64,000 bases of DNA, taken from NCBI RefSeq assembly GCF_000377565.1, contig NZ_KB898355.1:124001-188000 (forward strand), written 5' to 3'. Positions 7,870-16,092 of this stretch are shown here, piece after piece. Origin of the DNA: Rhizobium sp. 2MFCol3.1 (GTDB lineage Bacteria > Pseudomonadota > Alphaproteobacteria > Rhizobiales > Rhizobiaceae). Positions within the stretch are counted from its first letter, which is position 1; each line of letters starts with the position of its first letter. The notes beneath the pieces were generated by a model. That model did not search any database, had not been told where the DNA came from, and saw only the letters and a program-made list of their open reading frames with translations. The translations under genes and the position numbers were made by a program.

Positions 7870-8909
7870 GCGACGTGAACGATATTGCCGTCGCAGCAAA
7901 CGTCAGAGCCGGTAGCGCACCGAAAGTGATCGCGATCTTGGCTGCCGCCGTCGCCCTTCTCACAGCCTTGGCTGTGATCCATATCGGCGTGGGGGCGCGC
8001 TTCATCGGCCCGCGCACCGTGCTGTCGGCCATGACTGCCTATGATGCGAGAAACCTTGATCACAAGATCATCGTCGATCTGCGCCTTCTGCGTCTCTTGT
8101 CAGGTATCTGTACTGGCACCGCTCTCGGGCTCGCCGGCGCATTGCTGCAATCGATCGTGCGTAATTCCCTCGGTGAGCCGCATATTCTCGGCCTAAATGC
8201 CGGCGCGGCGCTGGCTGTCGTCCTGACGACGGCGCTCGGCGGCGCTGCGGTTGTCGGACCGCTCGGGCGCCCGCTCGTGGCGGCGATCGGGGCCGCGGTC
8301 GTTTTCGGCTTGGTGATCTCGATGGCGTCGAGCGGCAAGACCGGGCTGACGCCGATCAAGGCAACGCTCTGCGGTATCGCATTCTCCGCCTTCGCGTCGT
8401 CGTTCACCGGCGCGATCCTCATTCTCGATGAACAGACGCTGATGGATCTGCGCATCTGGCTTGCCGGTGATCTCGCCGGCCTGACCTATCCGGCACTCGA
8501 CTATGCGGCCATGGTCGCGGCTGTCGGGATCGTTGCTGCCGTTTTCCTTGCCCCCTATCTCAATGTCCTTGCGCTCGGCGACAATGTCGCAAGGGGACTG
8601 GGTGTGAAAGTAACGGCTGTCAGGGCGGGCGGCCTCGTCTGTGCTGCGCTCCTCTCGGGCGCCGCGGTCTCGATTGCCGGCCCCGTCGGTTTCGTCGGTC
8701 TGGTCGTCCCGCATGTCGCGCGCAGATTTGCCGGCAATGATCTCCGCCTTCTCCTGCCGCTTTCCGCGATCGGCGGCGCTGCATTGCTCCTCGCCTCGGA
8801 TATCGTCGCGCGCATGGTCGTCGCTCCACAGGAGCTTGCGACTGGGGTGGTCACGGCCATCGTCGGCGCGCCGGTGTTCATCCTTATTGCCGCTAGGAGT
8901 TATCGATGA
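7866..8909 (+). CDS. FecCD-type siderophore ABC permease, first subunit
   Basis: A 347-residue, strongly hydrophobic protein of the FecCD/BtuC permease family with about 9-10 membrane helices. The start is taken as the TTG in the TTGA overlap with the ATPase gene (protein LSDVNDIAVAANVRAG); a GTG nine bases further in is the alternative. Family hallmarks are RLLRLLSGICTGTALGLAGALLQ in the first third and GPVGFVGLVVPHVAR in the last third, the coupling region that contacts the ATPase. It overlaps the next permease gene by four bases (ATGA). The two are not identical copies and so should form a heterodimeric channel. Confidence 0.9.
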   Translation: MSDVNDIAVAANVRAGSAPKVIAILAAAVALLTALAVIHIGVGARFIGPRTVLSAMTAYDARNLDHKIIVDLRLLRLLSGICTGTALGLAGALLQSIVRNSLGEPHILGLNAGAALAVVLTTALGGAAVVGPLGRPLVAAIGAAVVFGLVISMASSGKTGLTPIKATLCGIAFSAFASSFTGAILILDEQTLMDLRIWLAGDLAGLTYPALDYAAMVAAVGIVAAVFLAPYLNVLALGDNVARGLGVKVTAVRAGGLVCAALLSGAAVSIAGPVGFVGLVVPHVARRFAGNDLRLLLPLSAIGGAALLLASDIVARMVVAPQELATGVVTAIVGAPVFILIAARSYR

Positions 8910-9958
8910 GCGAGTTCCTCAAGCGGCATGGTTATCGCAACCTGCGCATGGGCAAGGCATCGATCCTGGTGGACCCGCGCATCGTGCTGGCGTGCGCGAT
9001 GATGGCGATCGTGCTTGCCGTCATTGCTGCCGCCAGCCTGTCCGCCGGCAGTTTCCATCTCGCGCTTCCAGACTTGGCGCGCGCCGTGTTCGATCCACAG
9101 GCGGTGGGCACGGAGCAGCGGCATGTCGTCTGGGACATTCGCCTGCCAAGGATTGCCATGGCTCTTTTGTGTGGTGCGATGCTCGGTCTTTCGGGTGCTG
9201 CCATGCAGTCCATCACCCGTAACGGGCTCGCCGATCCCGGCCTGATCGGCGTCAAGGAAGGGGCGGCGGTCATGGTCCTGTCGCTGGTGATCCTGGCGCC
9301 GCAGGTCGGTATCGTCTGGCGCCCGCTGGTCGGCATGATCGGCGGGTTGGTCACCGCCACCATCGTCGTCGTCATCGCACGCGACATGTCGCGGGTGCGT
9401 TTCATCCTGATCGGTATCGGCGTGTCCTGGCTGTTTTCCGCAGCCATCGCGATTTTCATGACCACCGCCAACATTCGCGACGTGCAGACGGCGCTGATCT
9501 GGCTGTCGGGCAGCCTGCATGCCGCCACTTGGCCTTTGGTCATCATCGCCAGCATCTGGGGCTGCATCGGCGCCATCGTGCTGTTCGCGACCGCGCGCGC
9601 ATCCGATGTCGCGCTTCTGGGCAACCACACCGCGACCGGCCTCGGCGTCAACCTGCCCGTCCTGGCATTCCTGCGCTTCCTTGCTCCGGTCGTGCTGACG
9701 GCGGCGAGCGTCTCCTGTGTCGGCAGCCTGGGCTTCGTCGGCCTCGTCGCGCCGCATATCGCTCGCTTCCTGATCGGCGGCAACCAGATGGCGCTTCTCG
9801 TTTCGAGCGCGCTGAGCGGTGCGGCTCTGGTGTTCCTTGCCGACACGATCGGCCGCCTCGCCTTCGCGCCGCTGCAGATCCCCGCGGGAATCGTCATGTC
9901 GATGCTTGGGGTGCCGTTTTTTCTCATACTTCTCTGGCGGCGCAGGGATCAGCTTTGA
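8906..9958 (+). CDS. FecCD-type siderophore ABC permease, second subunit
   Basis: A 350-residue partner of the preceding permease with the same architecture: the conserved RLPRIAMALLCGAMLGLSGAAMQ segment, about nine helices and the coupling motif GSLGFVGLVAPHIARF. Its cytoplasmic N-terminus (MSEFLKRHGYRNLRMGKASI) is longer than that of its partner. It probably forms the inner-membrane pore for the ferric-siderophore together with the first subunit. A 34-base gap with a good ribosome site leads to the substrate-binding protein. Confidence 0.9.
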   Translation: MSEFLKRHGYRNLRMGKASILVDPRIVLACAMMAIVLAVIAAASLSAGSFHLALPDLARAVFDPQAVGTEQRHVVWDIRLPRIAMALLCGAMLGLSGAAMQSITRNGLADPGLIGVKEGAAVMVLSLVILAPQVGIVWRPLVGMIGGLVTATIVVVIARDMSRVRFILIGIGVSWLFSAAIAIFMTTANIRDVQTALIWLSGSLHAATWPLVIIASIWGCIGAIVLFATARASDVALLGNHTATGLGVNLPVLAFLRFLAPVVLTAASVSCVGSLGFVGLVAPHIARFLIGGNQMALLVSSALSGAALVFLADTIGRLAFAPLQIPAGIVMSMLGVPFFLILLWRRRDQL

Positions 9959-9992
9959 TGACTGCCCGCCAGCCGACTAGCAACACAGGAGA

Positions 9993-10967
9993 ATGGTCTT
10001 GAACCGTATTCGCATCCGGCTCGTCGCCATCGTGCTTTCGCTCCTTTCCGGCGCCATCGTGGCGCATGCGCAGGAAACGCGCGCCTTTACCGACGATCTC
10101 GGCCGCGAGGTGCAGGTGCCGGTCCGACCGCTGCGCATCGTTTCGCTGCATGATCTCGACATCACAATACCGCTCATCGAGCTCGGCGTGCCGCCGATCG
10201 CGAGCCATGGTCGCACCGCGCTAGACGGGCGGCATTTTCTTCGCTCCAGCGCGCTTCTTACCGGTGTCGATTTCGACAATTCGAACATCCAGTTCATCGG
10301 CACGGCCAATATCGATCTCGAGGCTGTAGTTGCCGCAAAGCCCGACCTGATCATCACCGAACCATCACGCGATACGCCCATTGAGCAGCTCGAAAAGATC
10401 GCTCCGACCGTCAGCATCGACAATCGCATCGGCAGCGCGCCACGGATTTATGCCACGCTGGCAAATCTCACCGGAACGCAGGCGCGGCTGGCATTGCTGG
10501 AGCGCCGCTATCAGGAGCAGATCAGCCAGCTGAAACGCGTCATCGATACGAACAAGATCACGGTATCGGTCCTGCAGGCCAACAAGGGCAAGATCACCGT
10601 CCACCACACGCAGAGCTCGCTCGGCCGCGTCCTGCGCGATGCCGGTTTCAAATTCCCCGCCATTATGGACGATATCCCCGAGGGTCAGCGGATCGATGTC
10701 AGCGCCGAGCGCCTGCCCGAACTCGATGCCGACTTCATCTTCGACACGTTCAGGTCTGACACCGGCGGCAAGCCGGTCGACGAGATCGCAGAGATGGAAA
10801 AGGTGCTGCCCGGGTATTGCCAGTTCCTCACCGCCTGCCGGGAGGGGCGTTACGTCATCCTGGCGCGGGAAGAAACGATCACGAATTCGTTTGCCGCCTT
10901 GAGCCTGCTGGTATCGACCATACAGGCGCAGATCAGCGGACGGCCTCTGCCGAAATTTGCCCAGTGA
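9993..10967 (+). CDS. Siderophore ABC transporter substrate-binding protein (FecB-like)
   Basis: A 324-residue periplasmic binding protein. The first 25 residues form a Sec signal peptide ending in AHAQ, followed by the family's opening strand FTDDLGREVQVPVRPLRIVSLHD. The two-lobe helical-backbone fold (TroA/BtuF class) is suggested by NIDLEAVVAAKPDLIITE in the first lobe and VSVLQANKGKITVHHTQSS in the second. A GGAG-type ribosome site sits six bases before the ATG. It should deliver the iron chelate from the periplasm to the two permeases. Its stop lies inside the GTGA start of the reductase gene, which ties chelate uptake to iron release. Confidence 0.9.
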   Translation: MVLNRIRIRLVAIVLSLLSGAIVAHAQETRAFTDDLGREVQVPVRPLRIVSLHDLDITIPLIELGVPPIASHGRTALDGRHFLRSSALLTGVDFDNSNIQFIGTANIDLEAVVAAKPDLIITEPSRDTPIEQLEKIAPTVSIDNRIGSAPRIYATLANLTGTQARLALLERRYQEQISQLKRVIDTNKITVSVLQANKGKITVHHTQSSLGRVLRDAGFKFPAIMDDIPEGQRIDVSAERLPELDADFIFDTFRSDTGGKPVDEIAEMEKVLPGYCQFLTACREGRYVILAREETITNSFAALSLLVSTIQAQISGRPLPKFAQ

Positions 10968-13456
10968 GCGATCACGTGCAGGAGAATGCTGCTATCCCGC
11001 TTGCGGGTCGGACGCGAGCGCCGGCGCGTGCCGCGACCGGCCTGTCCGTCCGGCGGGTGATCCTGCGCGTCCACTGGCTGCTGGGTATCAGCGCCGGCCT
11101 CGTTCTTGCCTTCATGGGCGTGACCGGCGCGATGATGGCGTTCGAAGACGAGATCATGGAGGCGCTGAGCCCCCAGGCGAGGGTCGAGATCGGCACTCCG
11201 ATGCCGCTATCTCCCGATGTGCTTCTGGCCCGTGTCGGCGAGCAGCTGCCACAGGCCAAGATCCTGTCGCTTCAGGTCGAAAACGAGCCGGATCGCGCCT
11301 ATACGGTCACGATCCGCCGGCAGCCTGCGGATGGTGGGCGCAATCCGCGCATCTATCTCAACCCCTATGACGGTACGTTGCGGGGAGAAGCGACCGGGGC
11401 CGAGTTTTTCGGCCGTGTCCGCTCGCTGCACCGCTATCTGACTGCATCGGGGGCCACCAATGATATCGGTCGGCATGTGACCGGCATCTGCGCGATCGCG
11501 GTGGTATTCTTCGCCCTGTCCGGCCTCTATCTACGCTGGCCGAACCGGCCGCTTGCCTGGCGTTCCTGGGTTCGGATCGATCTGTCGCTGCGCGGACGCG
11601 CGCTTTATCGCAGCCTGCACAGCGTCATCGGCAGCTGGCTGGCGCTCATCTATGTGGTCAGCGCCCTGTCCGGCCTATGGTGGTCCTGGGACTGGTATCG
11701 CGGCGCGGTGACCTGGCTTCTCACGGCCAAGATCGAAACCGCCGAAGGTTCAAAGGCTGCGACACCGAAAAGCGCCACCGCCAAACCGGCCGCCCAGCCG
11801 CTGCAACCGGACAGCCTCAGCCGTGTGCTGGCGGCTGTCAAAAATCGCTATGCCGGGCGGCTCGAAAGCGTCGTCATCCTCATTCCGGCGGCCGGAAAGC
11901 CAGTCCGGGTGAGGGTGCTGCCGACCAATGCAGGCCATGGACGTGCACTCGACGACCTGCAGATCGACGCGCAATCGGGCAGGATCGTCCGTGAACAGCT
12001 CTACGAGAACCTTGCTCTTGGCGACTGGATCAAGGGCAACATGGATCCGATTCATACCGGCATCGCCTTCGGCCCGGCCGGCAGGGCTGCGGTTTTCCTG
12101 GCAGCGCTCGGTCTGCCGATGTTCGCGGCCACTGGTCTGCTGCTTTATGTCGACCGGAGGCGCAAACGCAGTACGGTCGCCGATGTGCCTCCGTCGGTTA
12201 GCCGGCTGCAGGATAACGCGAAGCCGGGGCCACTCATCGTTTATGCCTCGCAGACCGGCGGTGCCGAGGCGCTGGCCCGGCAATCTGTCGGGCGCTTTCA
12301 GCAAAACGGTATTGCCGCGCGTCTCTTGCCGATTGCGGAGCTCGATGCCGACCGACTGCAACGGGAAGGCTGGATCCTACTGGTGGCGAGCACCTATGGA
12401 GACGGGCACGCGCCGGATTCCGCACGTCTGTTCCAGAGCCGTGTGATGGGGTCGAACCTTTCGCTGATGCATCTGCGTTACGGACTGCTTGCGCTCGGTG
12501 ATCTCAGGCACAATGACTTCTGCGCTTTCGGACGCAGGCTCGACAATTGGCTGACTGCCTGTGGCGCCAGATCCGATTTCGCCCGCGTCGATATCGATTC
12601 CCACGCCAATCCCGATGCGCTGCCGTGGTGGGACAATCTGCGAAAACAGGGTGCCGCTGACTTCGGCACGGGCGAACCCCGCAAACGTTTCACGTCCTGG
12701 CGTCTGGACAGCCGTGAACGGTTGAATGACGGCAGCATCGGCGCCGCTGTCTTTCGCGTCCGTCTCGTACCGCACGGTCATGCGGCCTCCTGGGAGCCCG
12801 GCGATATTGCGGAAATCCTGGCCGGGCCATCCGAAGACGGAGAAAAGTCCTCGTCGCCGATGCGGGAATATTCGATCGCCTCGATCGCCGCTGACGGGGC
12901 GATCACCCTGATCGTTCGGCAGGTATCCGGCACCGACGGAAAGCTCGGGCTCGGCTCAGGCTGGCTGACGGCACATGCGTCGATTGGCTCGGACATTTCT
13001 CTTCGCATCCGGCGTAACGCCGCTTTCCATCCGCCTGAGATCGGACGACCGATGATCCTGATCGGCAACGGCACGGGTATTGCCGGCCTTCATGCGCATC
13101 TGCGCTATCGGGCCGGTGACGCGGCTGGTGAAAACTGGCTGTTTTTCGGGGAGCGCAATCGGGCCTGTGATTTCCTGCTGGAGGACGAACTGCAGGCTCT
13201 CCGGTCGAGCGGGGCCTTGCAACGTCTCTCGATGGCATTTTCGCGCGATCAGCGGGACCGGATCTATGTCCAGGACCGAATCCGCGAGGAGGCGGAAGAG
13301 TTTTGCCACTGGGTTGCGCGAGGCGCTGCAATCTACGTCTGTGGCAGCAGTGACACGATGGCGCCGGCCGTGGACGCTACGCTGCGCGACATTCTGAGCG
13401 CCGGATACGTCGATGAGTTGATCGCATCCGGCCGCTATCGACGCGACATCTACTGA
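10964..13456 (+). CDS. PepSY-flavodoxin-FAD/NAD(P)H fusion, probable siderophore-iron reductase
   Basis: An 830-residue inner-membrane flavoprotein, start GTG overlapping the binding-protein stop. About residues 25-395 form a PepSY-TM unit with four membrane helices and conserved His residues (LHRYL, GRHVTG, LHSVIG, PIHTG) that may hold haem. About 420-560 form a flavodoxin domain (VYASQTGGAEALARQ). About 590-830 form a CysJ/ferredoxin-reductase-like module: MREYSIAS for FAD, GNGTGIAGLHAHL for NAD(P)H and YVCGSSDTMAPAV near the C-terminus. Electrons would pass from NAD(P)H through FAD and FMN to the membrane domain and reduce the imported ferric chelate. Similar fusions are known next to TonB receptors; the electron acceptor here is inferred. 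Confidence 0.85.
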   Translation: MSDHVQENAAIPLAGRTRAPARAATGLSVRRVILRVHWLLGISAGLVLAFMGVTGAMMAFEDEIMEALSPQARVEIGTPMPLSPDVLLARVGEQLPQAKILSLQVENEPDRAYTVTIRRQPADGGRNPRIYLNPYDGTLRGEATGAEFFGRVRSLHRYLTASGATNDIGRHVTGICAIAVVFFALSGLYLRWPNRPLAWRSWVRIDLSLRGRALYRSLHSVIGSWLALIYVVSALSGLWWSWDWYRGAVTWLLTAKIETAEGSKAATPKSATAKPAAQPLQPDSLSRVLAAVKNRYAGRLESVVILIPAAGKPVRVRVLPTNAGHGRALDDLQIDAQSGRIVREQLYENLALGDWIKGNMDPIHTGIAFGPAGRAAVFLAALGLPMFAATGLLLYVDRRRKRSTVADVPPSVSRLQDNAKPGPLIVYASQTGGAEALARQSVGRFQQNGIAARLLPIAELDADRLQREGWILLVASTYGDGHAPDSARLFQSRVMGSNLSLMHLRYGLLALGDLRHNDFCAFGRRLDNWLTACGARSDFARVDIDSHANPDALPWWDNLRKQGAADFGTGEPRKRFTSWRLDSRERLNDGSIGAAVFRVRLVPHGHAASWEPGDIAEILAGPSEDGEKSSSPMREYSIASIAADGAITLIVRQVSGTDGKLGLGSGWLTAHASIGSDISLRIRRNAAFHPPEIGRPMILIGNGTGIAGLHAHLRYRAGDAAGENWLFFGERNRACDFLLEDELQALRSSGALQRLSMAFSRDQRDRIYVQDRIREEAEEFCHWVARGAAIYVCGSSDTMAPAVDATLRDILSAGYVDELIASGRYRRDIY

Positions 13457-13477
13457 TATGACCAACAGGAGCAAATC

Positions 13478-14533
13478 TTGGAACAAGCGACTGACACGCC
13501 GCCAACGGCTGCGAATGACGACACCTGGACGCCACGATATGTGGATCCGAATATCCCGCCTTACGAACCCGGGGCGATCAGCATGCCGGTTTCGAAACGC
13601 TGGCTGACGGCAGATGGCCGCGCACGCATCAGCGGTTCCGACCATGGCCGTTGGATCATGGAACGCCTGTGTGAGGCGTTTCAGGCACGGCATGCGGGCA
13701 TCCGGTTTGACGTCGATCTGTGTGGAACACCTTCCGCCATGGCTTTTCTCACCAGCGGCCGGTCGATGCTGAGCGTGATGGGGCGCGAGATCACGCCGGT
13801 GGAAACCGTTCCCTATGGCAAACGCATCGGCGCCCCGCCGGTCGGCATCCGCATCGCTCACGCGGCTGAGGAAACCGCTCAGCATCTGGCGACATCGCTA
13901 GCGGTCTATGTGCATCGCTCGAACCCGCTTGCCAAGCTGACGCAGCTGCAGCTATCGCAGATCTTTTCGATCGGCAATGCGCAGGGCGACTATTCGCGAT
14001 GGGGGCAGCTTGGCCTGGACGGCGAATGGCGCGGACGGTTGATCCATCCGATCGGCACGCCGGAATTTACCGGCTTTGGAACCTATATGCAGGCGCACCA
14101 TCTGGCAGGCCGTCCGCTCAGCCCGATTTACGAGCGCTACATCGGCACCGATGACGTGCTGGCGCGGTTGGAGGCCGATCCATCTGGTATTGCCGTTGCG
14201 GCGATCGGGCGGGACACTGATCTTATTCGTTCAGTTCCGATCGCGATGACCGGGGATGATCATTTCTCGACGGGATCGACGGAGGATGTCCGCCACGGAC
14301 GATATGCCTTCGGACGCTTCCTCTATGCCTATGTGCCGAAGAAGCGCGGCCAGCCGCTCGATCCGTTGACGGCCGAATACTTGCGCTTCGTGCTTTCTCT
14401 CGAAGGCCAGACGATCATCGCGCAGCAGCCGCGCGGATATATCCCGCTGCGTCCCAATGAAGTCGCCGAGGAGCGCACCAAGCTCGATATCGTAATCCCC
14501 TTCGACGCCGCGACCGCCAAGGAGGTCAACTGA
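13478..14533 (+). CDS. PstS-like substrate-binding protein without signal peptide (copy 1)
   Basis: A 351-residue type-II binding-protein-fold protein related to phosphate-binding PstS (ISGSDHGRWIMERLCEAF, then SIGNAQGDYSRWGQLGLDG and GTPEFTGFGTYMQ). The start is TTG with GGAG upstream. The reductase stop codon lies in the same frame 24 bases earlier with no other start between, so an N-terminal extension is impossible. The N-terminus (MEQATDTPPTAANDDTW) is hydrophilic: there is no signal peptide and no lipobox. The protein should therefore be cytoplasmic, unlike normal PstS. It sits 21 bases behind the reductase gene and in front of a paralogue. Its role in iron acquisition is unknown; ligand capture or sensing inside the cell are possibilities. 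Confidence 0.72.
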   Translation: MEQATDTPPTAANDDTWTPRYVDPNIPPYEPGAISMPVSKRWLTADGRARISGSDHGRWIMERLCEAFQARHAGIRFDVDLCGTPSAMAFLTSGRSMLSVMGREITPVETVPYGKRIGAPPVGIRIAHAAEETAQHLATSLAVYVHRSNPLAKLTQLQLSQIFSIGNAQGDYSRWGQLGLDGEWRGRLIHPIGTPEFTGFGTYMQAHHLAGRPLSPIYERYIGTDDVLARLEADPSGIAVAAIGRDTDLIRSVPIAMTGDDHFSTGSTEDVRHGRYAFGRFLYAYVPKKRGQPLDPLTAEYLRFVLSLEGQTIIAQQPRGYIPLRPNEVAEERTKLDIVIPFDAATAKEVN

Positions 14534-14534
14534 T

Positions 14535-15482
14535 ATGTCCAAAACCGCAGAAATCCATGAGACGTCCCGTTCTGAGCAGGTGAGGATCGTCGGCAATGAT
14601 GGCATGCAGCCTCTGATCGAGGCACTTTGCAGAGCGGTCCAGCACCGTCATCCAGGCATTGAATTCGACCTCGAAATGCACGGCTCGTCGACCGCCTTTC
14701 CGGCTTTGGCAAGCGATGACTGTCTGATCGCGCCCATGTCGAGGGGCCCCTGGAAAAGCGAACAGGCGTCATTCAGATCGGCCAAGGGACATGCCGCCGC
14801 CTGCATCCATATCGGCTACACGGGCCATGGGCCACGACCAGGCGCCAAGACGCCGCCGGCGCTTTATGTCCACGCTGAAAACCCGCTTGCCGGTCTGACG
14901 ATGTCAGACGTCGCGCGCGTCTTCTCTTCGGGGCATCCGCGGGGAGACGTGAATTTCTGGCACCAACTGAGCCTCGGCGGCAATTTCGCCCACCGCCGCA
15001 TCCATCTCTACGGCCTGCGCGACGACGGAAAATACGCCTCCGGTTTTCGCGAGGCACATCTCGGCGGACGGGCCTATGCGGCGCATTACGAGACCCTGCC
15101 GAACCGTGCAGCAGTCATTGCGGCGGTCGCAGAGGATCCCTATGGCATAGGCTCCATCGGTTGGTTTGACGGTCAGGACTTCGAAGGTTCGGTGAGAGTT
15201 CTGGGCTTGTCACGCGATGGCAGCGATCGGTTCTGCACGCCTGACCTAGCCGATGTCGGTGCTGGCGCTTATCCCTTGTCGGCCTTTCTCAGCCTCTATT
15301 TCGACCCTGCGCCTAACGCGAAACCATCGCCGGTTCTCGCGACGTTTCTGGAAATAGCCTTGTCTGAAGAAGGCCAGTCCCTGGTTGCCCAACATATCTC
15401 GTCGCATCAAGGATATGTTCCGCTCAGTGCCGAAGATCTGGCACTGGAGAGAAGCAGGCTGCGAGCGTTTCTTGCACGGTGA
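14535..15482 (+). CDS. PstS-like substrate-binding protein without signal peptide (copy 2)
   Basis: A 315-residue paralogue of the preceding protein, with the same landmarks (VRIVGNDGMQPLIEALCRAV, FSSGHPRGDVNFWHQLSLGG and LSEEGQSLVAQHISSHQGYVPL). A perfect AAGGAGGT ribosome site lies eight bases before its ATG. It also lacks a signal peptide (MSKTAEIHETSRSEQ). The two copies differ clearly in sequence, so the duplication is old. It is the last gene of the siderophore operon; decayed DNA follows directly. The pair may form a cytosolic heterodimer, but nothing in the sequence proves this. Confidence 0.72.
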   Translation: MSKTAEIHETSRSEQVRIVGNDGMQPLIEALCRAVQHRHPGIEFDLEMHGSSTAFPALASDDCLIAPMSRGPWKSEQASFRSAKGHAAACIHIGYTGHGPRPGAKTPPALYVHAENPLAGLTMSDVARVFSSGHPRGDVNFWHQLSLGGNFAHRRIHLYGLRDDGKYASGFREAHLGGRAYAAHYETLPNRAAVIAAVAEDPYGIGSIGWFDGQDFEGSVRVLGLSRDGSDRFCTPDLADVGAGAYPLSAFLSLYFDPAPNAKPSPVLATFLEIALSEEGQSLVAQHISSHQGYVPLSAEDLALERSRLRAFLAR

Positions 15483-15493
15483 GGAGTTCGTAA

Positions 15494-15744
15494 TGCCCTA
15501 GGCTGGTTCACGCCGCGAACGGGCTGCGGCGTGGTCAGGCCTACGAACTGGACGCGATCGCGGCTGTCACCCTGGGGGGCATTTCGTTCGGAGGTGAAAG
15601 CTGATCGAACTGGGGTACGCTGATTGGTGCGGTCACCTTTACAGTGATCACAAATGGATTGGTCCCCACGGGTGTTCCCGATCTCCGGCAATATATCGCC
15701 AATGGCTAAAGTAATGGCGGTTGCGTCCCTGTGGCGCGCCAGGT
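15494..15744 (+). pseudogene. Remnant of RbsC-like sugar ABC permease (C-terminal end)
   Basis: Translated, the stretch gives GQAYELDAIAAVTLGGISFG, then an in-frame TGA at 15602-15604, then WGTLIGAVTFTVITNGL and ending LRQYIANG, then a stop at 15707 with the reading shifting by one base into AKVMAVASLWRAR. This is the well-conserved last ~75 residues of RbsC-type permeases (AYELDAIAAV..LGG and WGT.IGA..). One stop, one frameshift and loss of the first three quarters of the gene show that it is dead. It lies between the siderophore operon and the MFS/IclR block and marks an old deletion or recombination point. Confidence 0.75.
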
Positions 15745-16085
15745 TCTCGTCGATCACGTCGTGCGGGCGACGAGGCTTTCCTAAGTTGGTTCCACGATGG
15801 AATCCCTGGTGCAAAGCGGTGCCCTAACCTTTGCAGGTTCGACAGTTCCGGCGCCTATGTTGCACGTAACCGCCCTTCGTCAGTCGAAAAGAGCTTGCAG
15901 ATCCGAAGCGATAGCATCGCCTTGGGTGGTCGACATGAGAGTGACAGCTGCGTGTGCATAAAGCGTCAAGAATTTTATAATATGAATTTCCTTTCCCCGT
16001 TTCGACTTGCTAAAGGCGCGTATTGCTCGATATAGCTGGATTGCGTGCGATTGTGCTCGTGCAATTTTTGCTTTGGTTTAATAAT
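15745..16085. other. Non-coding stretch upstream of the MFS gene
   Basis: No convincing gene is seen. The right part becomes AT-rich and carries two of the four copies of the dyad assigned to IclR (15971-15989 and 16077-16092). A possible promoter lies between them: TTGCTA at 16007-16012 and TATAGC at 16031-16036, 18 bases apart. Confidence 0.45.
15971..15989. promoter_or_regulatory. AT-rich dyad, copy 1 (putative IclR operator)
   Basis: AATTTTATAATATGAATTT. Its core TTTTATAATATGAA is the reverse complement of the core of copy 3 (TTCATATTATAAAA) and close to copies 2 and 4. It lies upstream of the candidate MFS promoter. Confidence 0.6.
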
Positions 16086-16092
16086 ATGAAAT
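16077..16092. promoter_or_regulatory. AT-rich dyad, copy 2 (putative IclR operator)
   Basis: TTTAATAATATGAAAT, second copy upstream of the MFS gene. It covers the ATG at 16086, so a bound protein would block both elongation and translation start if that ATG is used. Confidence 0.55.
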
